Origin: Hyphomicrobiales bacterium
GTDB taxonomy: Bacteria > Pseudomonadota > Alphaproteobacteria > Rhizobiales > Xanthobacteraceae
Reading direction: 5' to 3'
Assembly (NCBI GenBank): GCA_017305715.1
Contig: JAFKKG010000023.1
Coordinates: 1 to 64,000 of the forward strand
DNA: 64,000 nt
The notes beneath the pieces are model-generated. The model made no database searches, had not been told where the DNA came from, and saw only the letters and a program-made list of their open reading frames with translations. This document shows positions 19,333-27,025 of this stretch, piece after piece. The position numbers and the translations under genes were made by a program. Every line of letters begins with the position of its first letter. The stretch's first letter is position 1.

Positions 19333-20181
19333 ATGTCCAAAGCCCCTCCCGCCCCGCCCTCGCTCGCGGTACTGCGCAAGGAGATCGACGAGATCGACGA
19401 GCAGGTCCACCGCCTGCTGATGGCGCGTGGCGACATCATCGATCGGCTGATCCAGGTCAAGGAGACCCAGGAAGTCGGCTCGGCATTCCGCCCGGCGCGT
19501 GAGGCCGACATGATGCGGCGGCTGGTGGAGCGTCATCGCGGCATCCTGCCGATCGACACCATCGAAAGTATCTGGCGCGTCATCATCTCGACCTTCACCT
19601 ATGTCCAGGCGCCGTTCTCGGTGCATGCGGATGTCTCGGTCGGCGAATCCGCGATGCGGGATTCGGCGCGGTTTCATTTCGGCTTCGTGGTGCCCTATGT
19701 GGCGCATTTCAGCGCGCAGGCCGCGGTCGAGGCGGTCTCGAAATCGAAGGGCGATCTGGCTCTCGTCTCGGCGACCTCAAGCCGGACGCCGTGGTGGAAC
19801 GAGCTCGAAGCCGACGGCGCGCCCAAGATCATCGCGCGGCTACCGTTCCTCGAACGCGCCGATCATCCGGCGGCCTTGCCGGTGTTCGTGGTCTCGCGCG
19901 TCGCCGACAATGCGATGGTGACGGAGGTCGAGACCTGGAGCGTGCGCGTCTCCGGCTGGAATGCCGAGATCGCGCGCGCGGTGGCGCCGCTCGCCGAGAT
20001 CGTCGCCGTCCCCGACACTGCCTTCGACGGCGCGGCGCTGCTGGTGTCGATATCCGGCACCGGGCTGGAGAAGATCAAGACCGCCCTGATCGAGGCCGGC
20101 GCATCGGTGCGCTCCACGGCCCTCGTCGGCAGCCATGCAACGCGATATACCGTGCCCCCGAATGGGGCCAAATCCCAATAG
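19333..20181 (+). CDS. chorismate mutase with C-terminal domain
   Basis: 282 residues. Residues about 1-95 are an AroQ-type chorismate mutase helix bundle (LRKEIDEIDEQVHRLLMARGDIIDRLIQVKE, FRPAREADMMRRLVERH), which turns chorismate into prephenate. The remaining 185 residues (FHFGFVVPYVAHFSAQAAVEAVSKSKGDLALVSA onward, ending VSISGTGLEKIKTALIEAGASVRSTALVG) look like a degenerate prephenate-dehydratase/ACT arrangement, but the TRF catalytic motif of prephenate dehydratase is not visible. The protein is therefore probably only a mutase, perhaps with a regulatory C-terminus. It is the first gene of an operon with hisC and a prephenate dehydrogenase, which fits phenylalanine/tyrosine synthesis. 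Confidence 0.85.
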   Translation: MSKAPPAPPSLAVLRKEIDEIDEQVHRLLMARGDIIDRLIQVKETQEVGSAFRPAREADMMRRLVERHRGILPIDTIESIWRVIISTFTYVQAPFSVHADVSVGESAMRDSARFHFGFVVPYVAHFSAQAAVEAVSKSKGDLALVSATSSRTPWWNELEADGAPKIIARLPFLERADHPAALPVFVVSRVADNAMVTEVETWSVRVSGWNAEIARAVAPLAEIVAVPDTAFDGAALLVSISGTGLEKIKTALIEAGASVRSTALVGSHATRYTVPPNGAKSQ

Positions 20182-20202
20182 ACTGACGATCCGGAGCCCA
20201 AA

Positions 20203-21300
20203 ATGTCCCGCCCCGTGCCGAACCCCGGCATTCTCGATATTGCGCCCTACACCCCCGGCAAGAGTCCGGTGCCGGAGCCCGGCCGCAAGGTGTTCAAGCT
20301 TTCCGCCAACGAGACGCCGTTCGGCCCCTCGCCGAAGGCGCTTGCGGTCTACAGGGATGCGGCGGCGAGTTTGCACGATTATCCGGAAGGTACCTCGCGC
20401 GTGCTGCGCGAGGCGATCGGGCGTGCCTACGGCCTCGATCCGAACCGCATCATCTGCGGCGCGGGCTCGGACGAAATCCTCAACCTTCTGGCGCACACCT
20501 ATCTCAAGCAGGGCGACGAGGCGATATCCACCGCCCACGGCTTTCTGGTGTACCCGATCGCCACCATGGCGAACGGCGGCAAGAACGTCGTCGCACCCGA
20601 GACCAATTTCACCGCCGATGTCGATGCGATCCTGAAGCTGGTTTCGCCGCGTACCAAAATGGTGTGGCTCGCCAATCCGAACAACCCGACCGGAACCTAC
20701 ATTCCGTTCGACGAGGTCAAGCGGCTGCGCGCCGGATTGCCCGGTCACGTGCTGCTGGTGCTCGACGCCGCCTATGCCGACTACGTCTCGCGCAACGATT
20801 ACGAGCTCGGCCTGGAGCTGGTGGCGACCACGGAAAATACCGTGATGACGCACACATTCTCCAAGATCCACGGGCTGGCTTCTTTGCGGATCGGCTGGAT
20901 GTTCGGCCCGGCCAATATCGTCGACGCCGTCAACCGCATCCGCGGGCCCTTCAACGTCTCGACGCCGGCGATGCTGGCGGCGGTGGCCGCGATCGAGGAC
21001 ACCGCGCATGTCCAGATGTCGAAGGCTTTTACCGAGCAATGGCGCAACTGGCTGACGGAAGAAATTTCCAAACTCGGTCTGAAAGTCACGCCGAGCGTGG
21101 CGAATTTCGTGCTGATCCATTTCCCGCAGGAGAAGGGCAAGACGTCCGCCGACGCCGACGCCTATCTGACCAAGCGCGGGCTGGTGCTGCGCGCGCTGAA
21201 CAATTACGGCCTGCCGCATTCGCTGCGGATGACCATCGGCACCGAGGAGGCCAACCGCCTCGTCGTCGACGGCCTGCGCGACTTCATGGCCGGCAAATGA
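20203..21300 (+). CDS. hisC: histidinol-phosphate/aromatic aminotransferase
   Basis: 365-residue class I/II PLP aminotransferase. Motifs: KLSANETPFGPSPKA, AGSDEILNLLAHTYL, VWLANPNNPTGTY (substrate/PLP binding), VLDAAYADYV (PLP ring Asp) and HTFSKIHGLASLRIGW with the Schiff-base lysine in SKIHG. HisC-type enzymes transaminate imidazole-acetol phosphate and often also prephenate or phenylpyruvate. Because it sits between chorismate mutase and prephenate dehydrogenase, an aromatic role is likely here, possibly in addition to histidine synthesis. 21 bases separate it from the upstream gene; its last codons overlap the next start (ATGA). Confidence 0.92.
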   Translation: MSRPVPNPGILDIAPYTPGKSPVPEPGRKVFKLSANETPFGPSPKALAVYRDAAASLHDYPEGTSRVLREAIGRAYGLDPNRIICGAGSDEILNLLAHTYLKQGDEAISTAHGFLVYPIATMANGGKNVVAPETNFTADVDAILKLVSPRTKMVWLANPNNPTGTYIPFDEVKRLRAGLPGHVLLVLDAAYADYVSRNDYELGLELVATTENTVMTHTFSKIHGLASLRIGWMFGPANIVDAVNRIRGPFNVSTPAMLAAVAAIEDTAHVQMSKAFTEQWRNWLTEEISKLGLKVTPSVANFVLIHFPQEKGKTSADADAYLTKRGLVLRALNNYGLPHSLRMTIGTEEANRLVVDGLRDFMAGK

Positions 21301-22238
21301 GCAGCGATCCCCTTTTCAAACGCGTCACATTGATCGGCTTCGGCCTGATCGGCGGCTCGATTGCGCGCGCCGCGCGCGCGCAAGGTCTGGCGGGCGAGAT
21401 CGTCACCACGGCGCGTTCGGCGAAAACCCGCGCACGGGTGCAGGAACTCGGCATCGTCGATCAGGTGCTGGAGACCAACGCGGAAGCGGTCAAAGGCGCC
21501 GACCTCGTCATCCTCTGCATTCCCGTCGGCGCCTGCGGACCGGTCGCCGAAGAGATCGCGCCGTTCCTCGAGAAGGGCGCCATCGTATCCGACGTCGGCT
21601 CGGTCAAGGGCGCCATCGCGAGGGACATGGGGCCGCATATTCCCGCTGGTGTCCACTTCGTTCCCGCGCATCCCGTCGCCGGCACCGAACATTCCGGTCC
21701 CGATTCCGGCTTCCCTGAACTGTTCATCAACCGCTGGTGCATTCTGACGCCGCCGGAAGGCACGGACGCGGCGGCAGTCGAGAAGCTGCGCGCGTTCTGG
21801 GCCGGCCTCGGCGCCAGGGTCGAGATCATGACGCCGGATCACCATGACCTCGTGCTGGCAATCACCAGCCATCTGCCGCATCTGATCGCCTACACCATCG
21901 TCGGCACCGCCGATGAACTGGCGCAGGTGACGTCGTCGGAAGTCATCAAATTCTCCGCCGGCGGGTTTCGCGATTTCACCCGCATCGCGGCCTCGGACCC
22001 GACGATGTGGCGCGACGTGTTCCTGGCCAACAAGGAAGCGGTGCTGGAAATGCTCGGCACCTTCAACGAGGATCTCTCAAAGCTCACGCGCGCGATCCGG
22101 CGCAACGATGGCGAGGCGCTGTTCGAGCATTTCACGCGCACCCGTGCCATCCGCCGCGGTATAGTCGAGATCGGCCAGGATTCGGCGGCGCCCGACTTCG
22201 GCCGCCCGCACGCGAATTTGACCAAGAAGACGGAATAG
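21297..22238 (+). CDS. prephenate/arogenate dehydrogenase
   Basis: 313 residues. NAD(P)-binding Rossmann motif near the start (VTLIGFGLIGGSIARAARA), then DLVILCIPVGACGPV, IVSDVGSVKGAI, HFVPAHPVAGTEHSGPDSGF and the helical C-terminal domain with HHDLVLAITSHLPHLIAYTIV. These are standard TyrA/TyrC features; the enzyme oxidatively decarboxylates prephenate or arogenate to make the tyrosine precursor. No ACT domain is fused. The start overlaps the hisC stop codon by four bases, so the two are coupled. The sequence does not decide between prephenate and arogenate as substrate. Confidence 0.93.
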   Translation: MSSDPLFKRVTLIGFGLIGGSIARAARAQGLAGEIVTTARSAKTRARVQELGIVDQVLETNAEAVKGADLVILCIPVGACGPVAEEIAPFLEKGAIVSDVGSVKGAIARDMGPHIPAGVHFVPAHPVAGTEHSGPDSGFPELFINRWCILTPPEGTDAAAVEKLRAFWAGLGARVEIMTPDHHDLVLAITSHLPHLIAYTIVGTADELAQVTSSEVIKFSAGGFRDFTRIAASDPTMWRDVFLANKEAVLEMLGTFNEDLSKLTRAIRRNDGEALFEHFTRTRAIRRGIVEIGQDSAAPDFGRPHANLTKKTE

Positions 22239-22295
22239 ACCGGCCGAGGACTTTGACAAGGCGCGCGCAGACGCGCCGTGGAACGGGAGTGAAGC

Positions 22296-23345
22296 ATGAT
22301 CATCGACCATTCGAAACTTCTTGGGCTGGCGAACCGCATCGTCACGGCCGGCGGCAGCTCGGCCGCGGAAGCCGCCATCGTGGCCGAGCATCTGGTGGAA
22401 GCCAATCTGCGCGGCCATGACAGCCATGGCGTCGGCATGCTGGTCGCCTATGTGCGCGACCTCGACAATGGCACGCTGAAGATCAACCAGACGCCCGAGA
22501 TCGTCTCCGACACCGGCACCATCTCGGTGTGGGATGCCCGCGCCGGCTACGGCCAGGTGGTGGCGCGCCAGGCGGTGGAATGGGCGATTGAAGCGGCGAA
22601 GAAACACGGCGTCGCCGTCAATGGCTTGCGCAACGCGCACCATATCGGCCGCGTCGGCACCTATGGCGAGATCGCCGCCCGCGCCGGCATGGTGGCGCTG
22701 CATTTCGTCAATGTCGCCTCGGGCCCGCCGGGCGTCGCGCCCTTTCGGGGCCGCGAGGGACGATTCCTGACTAACCCTGTCTGCATCGCGATCCCCGGCA
22801 CCGACCAAAACGAACCGATCCTGCTCGATTTTGCCACCAGCCGCGTGGCGCTCGGAAAAGTGCGGGTGGCGCATAATGCCGGCAAGCCGATGCTCGACGG
22901 CGCGCTGCTGGATCACGCCGGCCAGCCCACCACCAATCCATCCGTGATGTACACCGAGCCGCGCGGCGTGGTGCTGCCGTTCGGCGAGCACAAGGGCTCC
23001 GGCCTCGCGCTGGTCTGCGAACTATTGGCCGGCGCGATTGTCGGCTCGCCCAGCGTCACCACGTCGACGCCGCCCGATCTCGGCATCATCAACGGCATGC
23101 TGAGCATCGTGATCGATCCGGCGCGTCTGTCCGCGCGCGACAGCATGATGGCCGAGATCGACGACATGCTCGCTTGGGTGAAGTCCGCCAAGCCCGCCGA
23201 TGCCGATCTGCCGGTGCTGGTTGCCGGTGAGCCCGAGCGCCTGGCGCGGGCGCAGCGCATCACTGACGGTATCGAGATCGACGACACGACCTGGGGCCAG
23301 CTGTCTGATATCGCGCAGCGCTATCAGATCCGGATCGACAGCTGA
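22296..23345 (+). CDS. Ldh family (malate/L-lactate dehydrogenase type) oxidoreductase
   Basis: 349 residues of the type-2 malate/lactate dehydrogenase family (ComC/YlbC/DpkA fold). Motifs are ANLRGHDSHGVGMLVAYVRD near the N-terminus (the RGxxSHG signature with the catalytic His), NAHHIGRVGTYGEIAARAGM, and PFGEHKGSGLALVCELLAGA in the C-terminal half. These NAD(P)H enzymes reduce 2-oxoacids such as oxaloacetate, 2,3-diketogulonate, ureidoglycolate precursors or cyclic imines. The substrate is not clear. GAACGGGAGTG precedes the ATG. HutD and an amino-acid binding protein follow on the same strand, which hints at amino-acid catabolism. Confidence 0.88.
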   Translation: MIIDHSKLLGLANRIVTAGGSSAAEAAIVAEHLVEANLRGHDSHGVGMLVAYVRDLDNGTLKINQTPEIVSDTGTISVWDARAGYGQVVARQAVEWAIEAAKKHGVAVNGLRNAHHIGRVGTYGEIAARAGMVALHFVNVASGPPGVAPFRGREGRFLTNPVCIAIPGTDQNEPILLDFATSRVALGKVRVAHNAGKPMLDGALLDHAGQPTTNPSVMYTEPRGVVLPFGEHKGSGLALVCELLAGAIVGSPSVTTSTPPDLGIINGMLSIVIDPARLSARDSMMAEIDDMLAWVKSAKPADADLPVLVAGEPERLARAQRITDGIEIDDTTWGQLSDIAQRYQIRIDS

Positions 23346-23365
23346 GCAAACTCGAGCGTGGTGCC

Positions 23366-23983
23366 ATGAAATCCTCTGCCGGCGGGATTCAGCTAACGGC
23401 GCTCGATCCCGCCTCCTATCGGCACATGCCGTGGAAGAATGGCGGCGGGGTCACGACCGATATCGCCGTCACCATGCTCCCGGGATTCGAACTGGGCAGT
23501 TGGGAGGGCATCGTCTGGCGCTTCAGCCGGACCGCCATCGCGACACCGGGCGCATTTTCCGATTTGAGTGGCTATGACCGTGAACTGGCGCTGGTTGCCG
23601 GCGAAGGGCTCGTGCTCGAAACGGCCGATGGCGAGATCGACGTCCGGCGGCCGCTCAAGCCGGTGCGCTTTGCCGGAGAAGCGTCGATCGTCAGCCGGCT
23701 CGAGGCCGGGCCGGTCGAAGTCGTCAATCTGATCGGCGACCGCGCGCGAGTGTCGATCGCTCTCTCCTGCCTGTCGGACGGCGCAACGCACGCCTGTCCG
23801 GCCGGTATTTACATCATCTATGCCGCAACTGGCTCCTGCAAACTGCTGATCGGCGACAAGGCCTGCGAGATCCCCACCGGCTACGCGGTGCGCATGGACT
23901 CCGACGAAGATATCGCCATCGCTCGCCAGTTGGGCACCGCGATCATCGCCAGTATTGTTCCCGTCGCGCAAGCCGGGAAATAG
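23366..23983 (+). CDS. HutD family protein
   Basis: 205 residues, cupin-like double beta-barrel (HutD/Ves family). The signature YRHMPWKNGGGVTTDIAV near the N-terminus and WRFSRTAIATPGAFSDLSGYDRELALVAGEGL are typical. HutD proteins are linked to histidine-utilisation operons in other bacteria, where they may tune the flux through urocanate; their exact action is unclear. No hut genes lie nearby, so the link here is only by family. 20 bases separate it from the Ldh-type gene. Confidence 0.85.
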   Translation: MKSSAGGIQLTALDPASYRHMPWKNGGGVTTDIAVTMLPGFELGSWEGIVWRFSRTAIATPGAFSDLSGYDRELALVAGEGLVLETADGEIDVRRPLKPVRFAGEASIVSRLEAGPVEVVNLIGDRARVSIALSCLSDGATHACPAGIYIIYAATGSCKLLIGDKACEIPTGYAVRMDSDEDIAIARQLGTAIIASIVPVAQAGK

Positions 23984-23984
23984 A

Positions 23985-24020
23985 TTGGTAACGCTTCCAA
24001 CTATGTTAGCTTGCCAACAT
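23985..24020. promoter_or_regulatory. two adjacent palindromes, possible operator region
   Basis: TTGGTAACGCTTCCAA (23985-24000) resembles the centre-CG palindromes bound by LacI/GalR-family repressors, and ATGTTAGCTTGCCAACAT (24003-24020) is a second imperfect palindrome right next to it. They lie directly after the hutD stop and 60 bases before the binding-protein start. No regulator gene is adjacent. The reading as an operator is inference from symmetry alone. Confidence 0.35.
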
Positions 24021-24079
24021 CCCTTCTGCTGAACAACTTGCGTCACCGAAGAACGTGCGCCACCGATCGCGGGATCAAA

Positions 24080-25114
24080 ATGTCCGATTTCAAGAGACGA
24101 CCTGCCTTCCTTCCCCTCCTCGCGTTGCTGGCCCTGCTGTTCGCAGGCGGCGATCCAGCGCGGGCCCAGACCCTGAAGGCCGTCATGGAACGCGGCACCC
24201 TCAATTGCGGCGTCGGCCAGGGGCTGCTCGGCTTTTCCAGCATGGACGACAAGAATGCCTGGAGCGGTTTTGACGTCGATATCTGCCGTGCCGTGGCGGC
24301 GGCGATCTTCGGCGACCCGGCAAAAGTGACGTTCACGCCGCTCGATGCGGGCACGCGCTTTTCCGCGCTGCAATCCAGCAAGATCGATCTGCTGTCGCGC
24401 AACTCGACCTGGACGATGTCGCGGGAAAGTTCGCTCGGCCTGATGTTTGCCGGCGTCGCCTATTATGACGGCCAGGGTTTCCTGCTGCGCCGCGAGGCCA
24501 AGATCGACACCGCCCTGCAGCTCGGCGGCAAGACCGTGTGCACCCAGACCGGCACCACGACCGAACTCAATCTAGCGGATTATTTCCGCGCCAACGACAT
24601 GCCGCTGAAGGTGCTCACGCTCGCCACCGCCGAGGAAAGCCGGCAAGCTTATGACGATCGCAAATGCGACGTGCTGACCAGCGACGTCTCGCAGCTCTAC
24701 GCCGAACGCCTCAAACTCTCCGCGCCCGACAGCCACATGATCCTGCCGGAAGTGATTTCAAAGGAGCCGCTCGGACCCGCGGTGCGGCAGGGCGACGACC
24801 AGTGGTTCAACCTGGTGAAGTGGACGCTCTATGCCCTGATCAATGCCGAGGAGTTCGGCGTCAAGCAGGCCGCGATCGACGATGCGCTGAAATCCTCCAA
24901 TCCCAACATCAAGCGCCTCGTCGGCACCGAGGGCGAATTCGGCGCGCAATTGGGCCTTGCCAATGACTGGGCCGTGCGCGCCGTCCGTGCCGTCGGCAAT
25001 TACGGCGAGATCTATGAACGGAACGTCGGCACGCAATCCAAACTCAGCATCCCGCGCGGGCTGAATGCGCTCTGGACCCAGGGCGGCATCCAGTACGCGC
25101 CTCCCGTCAGATAG
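24080..25114 (+). CDS. amino-acid ABC transporter substrate-binding protein (AapJ-like)
   Basis: 344 residues from the ATG at 24080, with a signal peptide (PAFLPLLALLALLFAGGDPARAQ). The mature part follows the general amino-acid binding protein pattern: TLKAVMERGTLNCGVGQGLLGFS, WSGFDVDICRAVAAAIFGD, RFSALQSSKIDLLSRNSTWTMSRE and CTQTGTTTELNLADYF. This matches AapJ of rhizobia, a class F SBP_bac_3 receptor with broad L-amino-acid specificity. No permease or ATPase genes lie next to it, so it must work with a transporter encoded elsewhere or act alone. It is followed after 15 bases by the L,D-transpeptidase gene, so the two are probably one transcript. Confidence 0.9.
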   Translation: MSDFKRRPAFLPLLALLALLFAGGDPARAQTLKAVMERGTLNCGVGQGLLGFSSMDDKNAWSGFDVDICRAVAAAIFGDPAKVTFTPLDAGTRFSALQSSKIDLLSRNSTWTMSRESSLGLMFAGVAYYDGQGFLLRREAKIDTALQLGGKTVCTQTGTTTELNLADYFRANDMPLKVLTLATAEESRQAYDDRKCDVLTSDVSQLYAERLKLSAPDSHMILPEVISKEPLGPAVRQGDDQWFNLVKWTLYALINAEEFGVKQAAIDDALKSSNPNIKRLVGTEGEFGAQLGLANDWAVRAVRAVGNYGEIYERNVGTQSKLSIPRGLNALWTQGGIQYAPPVR

Positions 25115-25129
25115 TTCGAGGGTCGGGCC

Positions 25130-26017
25130 ATGACCGTGGATTATTACGCGCTGCTGACCAAAGCCGTTGCCGGCAAGGACACGCTGGGACGCGACAAGGT
25201 CTACAAGGACGCCTACGACCTCATCACAAAATCCCATCTGAACCCTGAGGTCGCCGCCTCGCATGTCGCCGCCCTCGAAGCTGCGATCCGGCGGATCGAG
25301 GATGACGTCGCCGCCGAGAACGAGCGCGCTGCCGCAGAAATCAACGAGGTGCTGTCGGAAGGCCCCAACTGGAAGCCATGGGCGGTGGGCGCCACAGCGC
25401 TCGCCCTCGCCATTGCGTTAGCCGCCTTCATGTATGGATATGTCGCGACCAAAGGTCCCGCCGTCGTCGCCGCCGGCGTCACCACGCCAGCGCCGAAGAT
25501 CGAGCGCGTGCGCGAAGAGGTCGTGATGGCCGACCTCAGGGCCGGCGAGGACGGCGGCTCCACCGGCGAAGGCCTGCCCTATGCGCTGCAGCGGCAAGTG
25601 GTGTTTTATCGCACCACCGTGGTGCCCGGCTCGATCGTGGTCGACCGCGAAAACCGCTTTCTCTATCTGATCGACGCCAACAATTCCGCACGCCGCTACG
25701 GCATCGGGATCGCGAAGGAGTGCCTCAAGGGCGGCAGCTTCTTCCGCGTCACCAACAAGCTCGAATGGCCCGACTGGCGCGCTTCGGCCGCGAGCCGGGA
25801 CGCCGACGCCCTGGCCGCGTCGGCCGGTAAGCCCGGCAGTCCGCTCGGCGCCCGCGCGTTGCTGCTCGACAAGCCGGGCCTGCTCATTCACGGGACGAAT
25901 TCTCCCAAGACGATCGGCCATCTCGTCGCCTCCGGCTGCATCCGCCTCGTCAACGACGACGTCGAGGATCTGTATCGGCGGGTGTCGCTGGAGACTCGCG
26001 TGGTGTTCGTGAGTTAA
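25130..26017 (+). CDS. L,D-transpeptidase (YkuD family) with membrane anchor
   Basis: 295 residues. A cytoplasmic helical N-terminus of about 85 residues is followed by one membrane segment (about 85-105, WAVGATALALAIALAAFMYGY) and a periplasmic YkuD domain from about 160 (VPGSIVVDRENRFLYLID). The catalytic signature is LLIHGTNSPKTIGHLVASGC, then IRL: the active Cys is in SGCIRL. The usual SHGCIR motif reads ASGCIRL here, a variant also seen in other members. These enzymes make 3-3 cross-links in peptidoglycan or attach lipoproteins. A long cytoplasmic N-terminus on a LDT is uncommon. Confidence 0.82.
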   Translation: MTVDYYALLTKAVAGKDTLGRDKVYKDAYDLITKSHLNPEVAASHVAALEAAIRRIEDDVAAENERAAAEINEVLSEGPNWKPWAVGATALALAIALAAFMYGYVATKGPAVVAAGVTTPAPKIERVREEVVMADLRAGEDGGSTGEGLPYALQRQVVFYRTTVVPGSIVVDRENRFLYLIDANNSARRYGIGIAKECLKGGSFFRVTNKLEWPDWRASAASRDADALAASAGKPGSPLGARALLLDKPGLLIHGTNSPKTIGHLVASGCIRLVNDDVEDLYRRVSLETRVVFVS

Positions 26018-26082
26018 AGGCGACGGCACACCAGTCCATTGCCGCCCTCTCGTAACCTCCTCCACACAGCCAGTGACGCGCC

Positions 26083-26466
26083 CTACACAACCCGCCGCCA
26101 GCCGTCGACCGACCAGCGCCCTGCGCCGCACACGACGAGTACGAACAGGCCGCCGGCGATGGCGATGTCCTTTTCGAAATGCAACAGTTCGTTGCGAACA
26201 GCAAAATTCGTGTGAAAGAGCCCAGCGGTCGCGAGGCAAAACAGCCCGAGCGCGAGCGCGCCGCACCGCGTGTACCAGCCGGCCGCGATGCTGAGCCCTG
26301 CGGCGAGTTGCAAGGCAATCACCGGCGCCAGCACGAAAGCAGGCGCGCCCATCTTCGCCATGGCGGCCGATGACGCGCTGTAATTGGCGAGCAGGAAGGC
26401 GCCCTCGTGGAGGAATATCCAGGCCAGCAGCAGGCGCCCCATGAGCAGGACGATGTCGTCGCGCAT
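26083..26466 (-). CDS. DoxX family integral membrane protein
   Basis: 127 residues with four hydrophobic segments: LLMGRLLLAWIFLHEGAFLL, FVLAPVIALQLAAGLSIAAGW, RCGALALGLFCLATAGLFH and IAIAGGLFVLVVCGAG. The pattern and the FEKDIAIAGGL motif are typical of DoxX/SURF4-like proteins, which are often in stress regulons and linked to redox balance. Last gene of the MBL-TPR-DoxX set on the minus strand, 81 bases after the TPR gene. It is likely controlled by the ECF-type promoter before the MBL gene. Confidence 0.85.
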   Translation of the reverse strand: MRDDIVLLMGRLLLAWIFLHEGAFLLANYSASSAAMAKMGAPAFVLAPVIALQLAAGLSIAAGWYTRCGALALGLFCLATAGLFHTNFAVRNELLHFEKDIAIAGGLFVLVVCGAGRWSVDGWRRVV

Positions 26467-26547
26467 GGCGGATTCTCCGGATCAAGCATGGCGGAATGCG
26501 ATCGGGACGAGCGAAGCGGGCGCTCTCGCACCCGCTTCGCCTGGCCG

Positions 26548-27003
26548 TCAGTTGCTGGCTGATTTGGCGTTGATCGCCTTTTGCAGGTCCTCACGCTCCT
26601 CGCAGCCGCCGGGGCAGAGCTTTGCGAGGACGGCGAGTTGCTCCCTGGCCTTTTCCATGTTGCCGGTCTCGACATAGAGCTCGCCGAGATATTCGCGGGC
26701 GGCCTTGTGATCCGGCTGCATCTCGATCGCCTTGTTGTAGTAGGTCAGCGAAGTCTTGAAATCGCCGGTCTTGCGCAGCGTGAAGCCCATCAGGTTGTAG
26801 ACATCGGCATGCTGAACGTCGTCGGCGAGTTCGCGCAATTGCGCCAGCGCGCCGGCATAGTCCTTGGCCTTGATCTTGGCGCGCACCGAGGTCAGGTCCG
26901 GCGCGTCGGTCGATGTCATGTTGTCGACGGCACGGGCTGGCGAAAGGCCGAGTCCGGCGATCAACGCAAGAGCGGCCAGGGCGGAGGTGAATTTCGTCGT
27001 CAT
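26548..27003 (-). CDS. periplasmic tetratricopeptide-repeat protein
   Basis: 151 residues with a signal peptide (SALAALALIAGLGLSPARA) and two to three TPR motifs: YAGALAQLRELADDVQHADVYNL, MGFTLRKTGDFKTSLTYYNKAIEM, HKAAREYLGELYVETGNMEKARE. A C-terminal CPGGCEEREDLQKAI holds two cysteines (CxxxC). TPR proteins of this size in the periplasm mediate protein contacts; the partner is unknown. It lies 22 bases after the MBL-hydrolase gene and before the DoxX gene, so it is part of the same operon. Confidence 0.85.
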   Translation of the reverse strand: MTTKFTSALAALALIAGLGLSPARAVDNMTSTDAPDLTSVRAKIKAKDYAGALAQLRELADDVQHADVYNLMGFTLRKTGDFKTSLTYYNKAIEMQPDHKAAREYLGELYVETGNMEKAREQLAVLAKLCPGGCEEREDLQKAINAKSASN

Positions 27004-27025
27004 CGTGGGTTACTCCTTCTCGTGA

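Noticed and set aside
25895-25965. Loss of the catalytic motif in the L,D-transpeptidase
   Set aside because: The motif reads ASGCIRL instead of SHGCIR, but the Cys, Gly and Arg and the first His of HGT are kept; this is a known type of variant, so I do not call it inactive.
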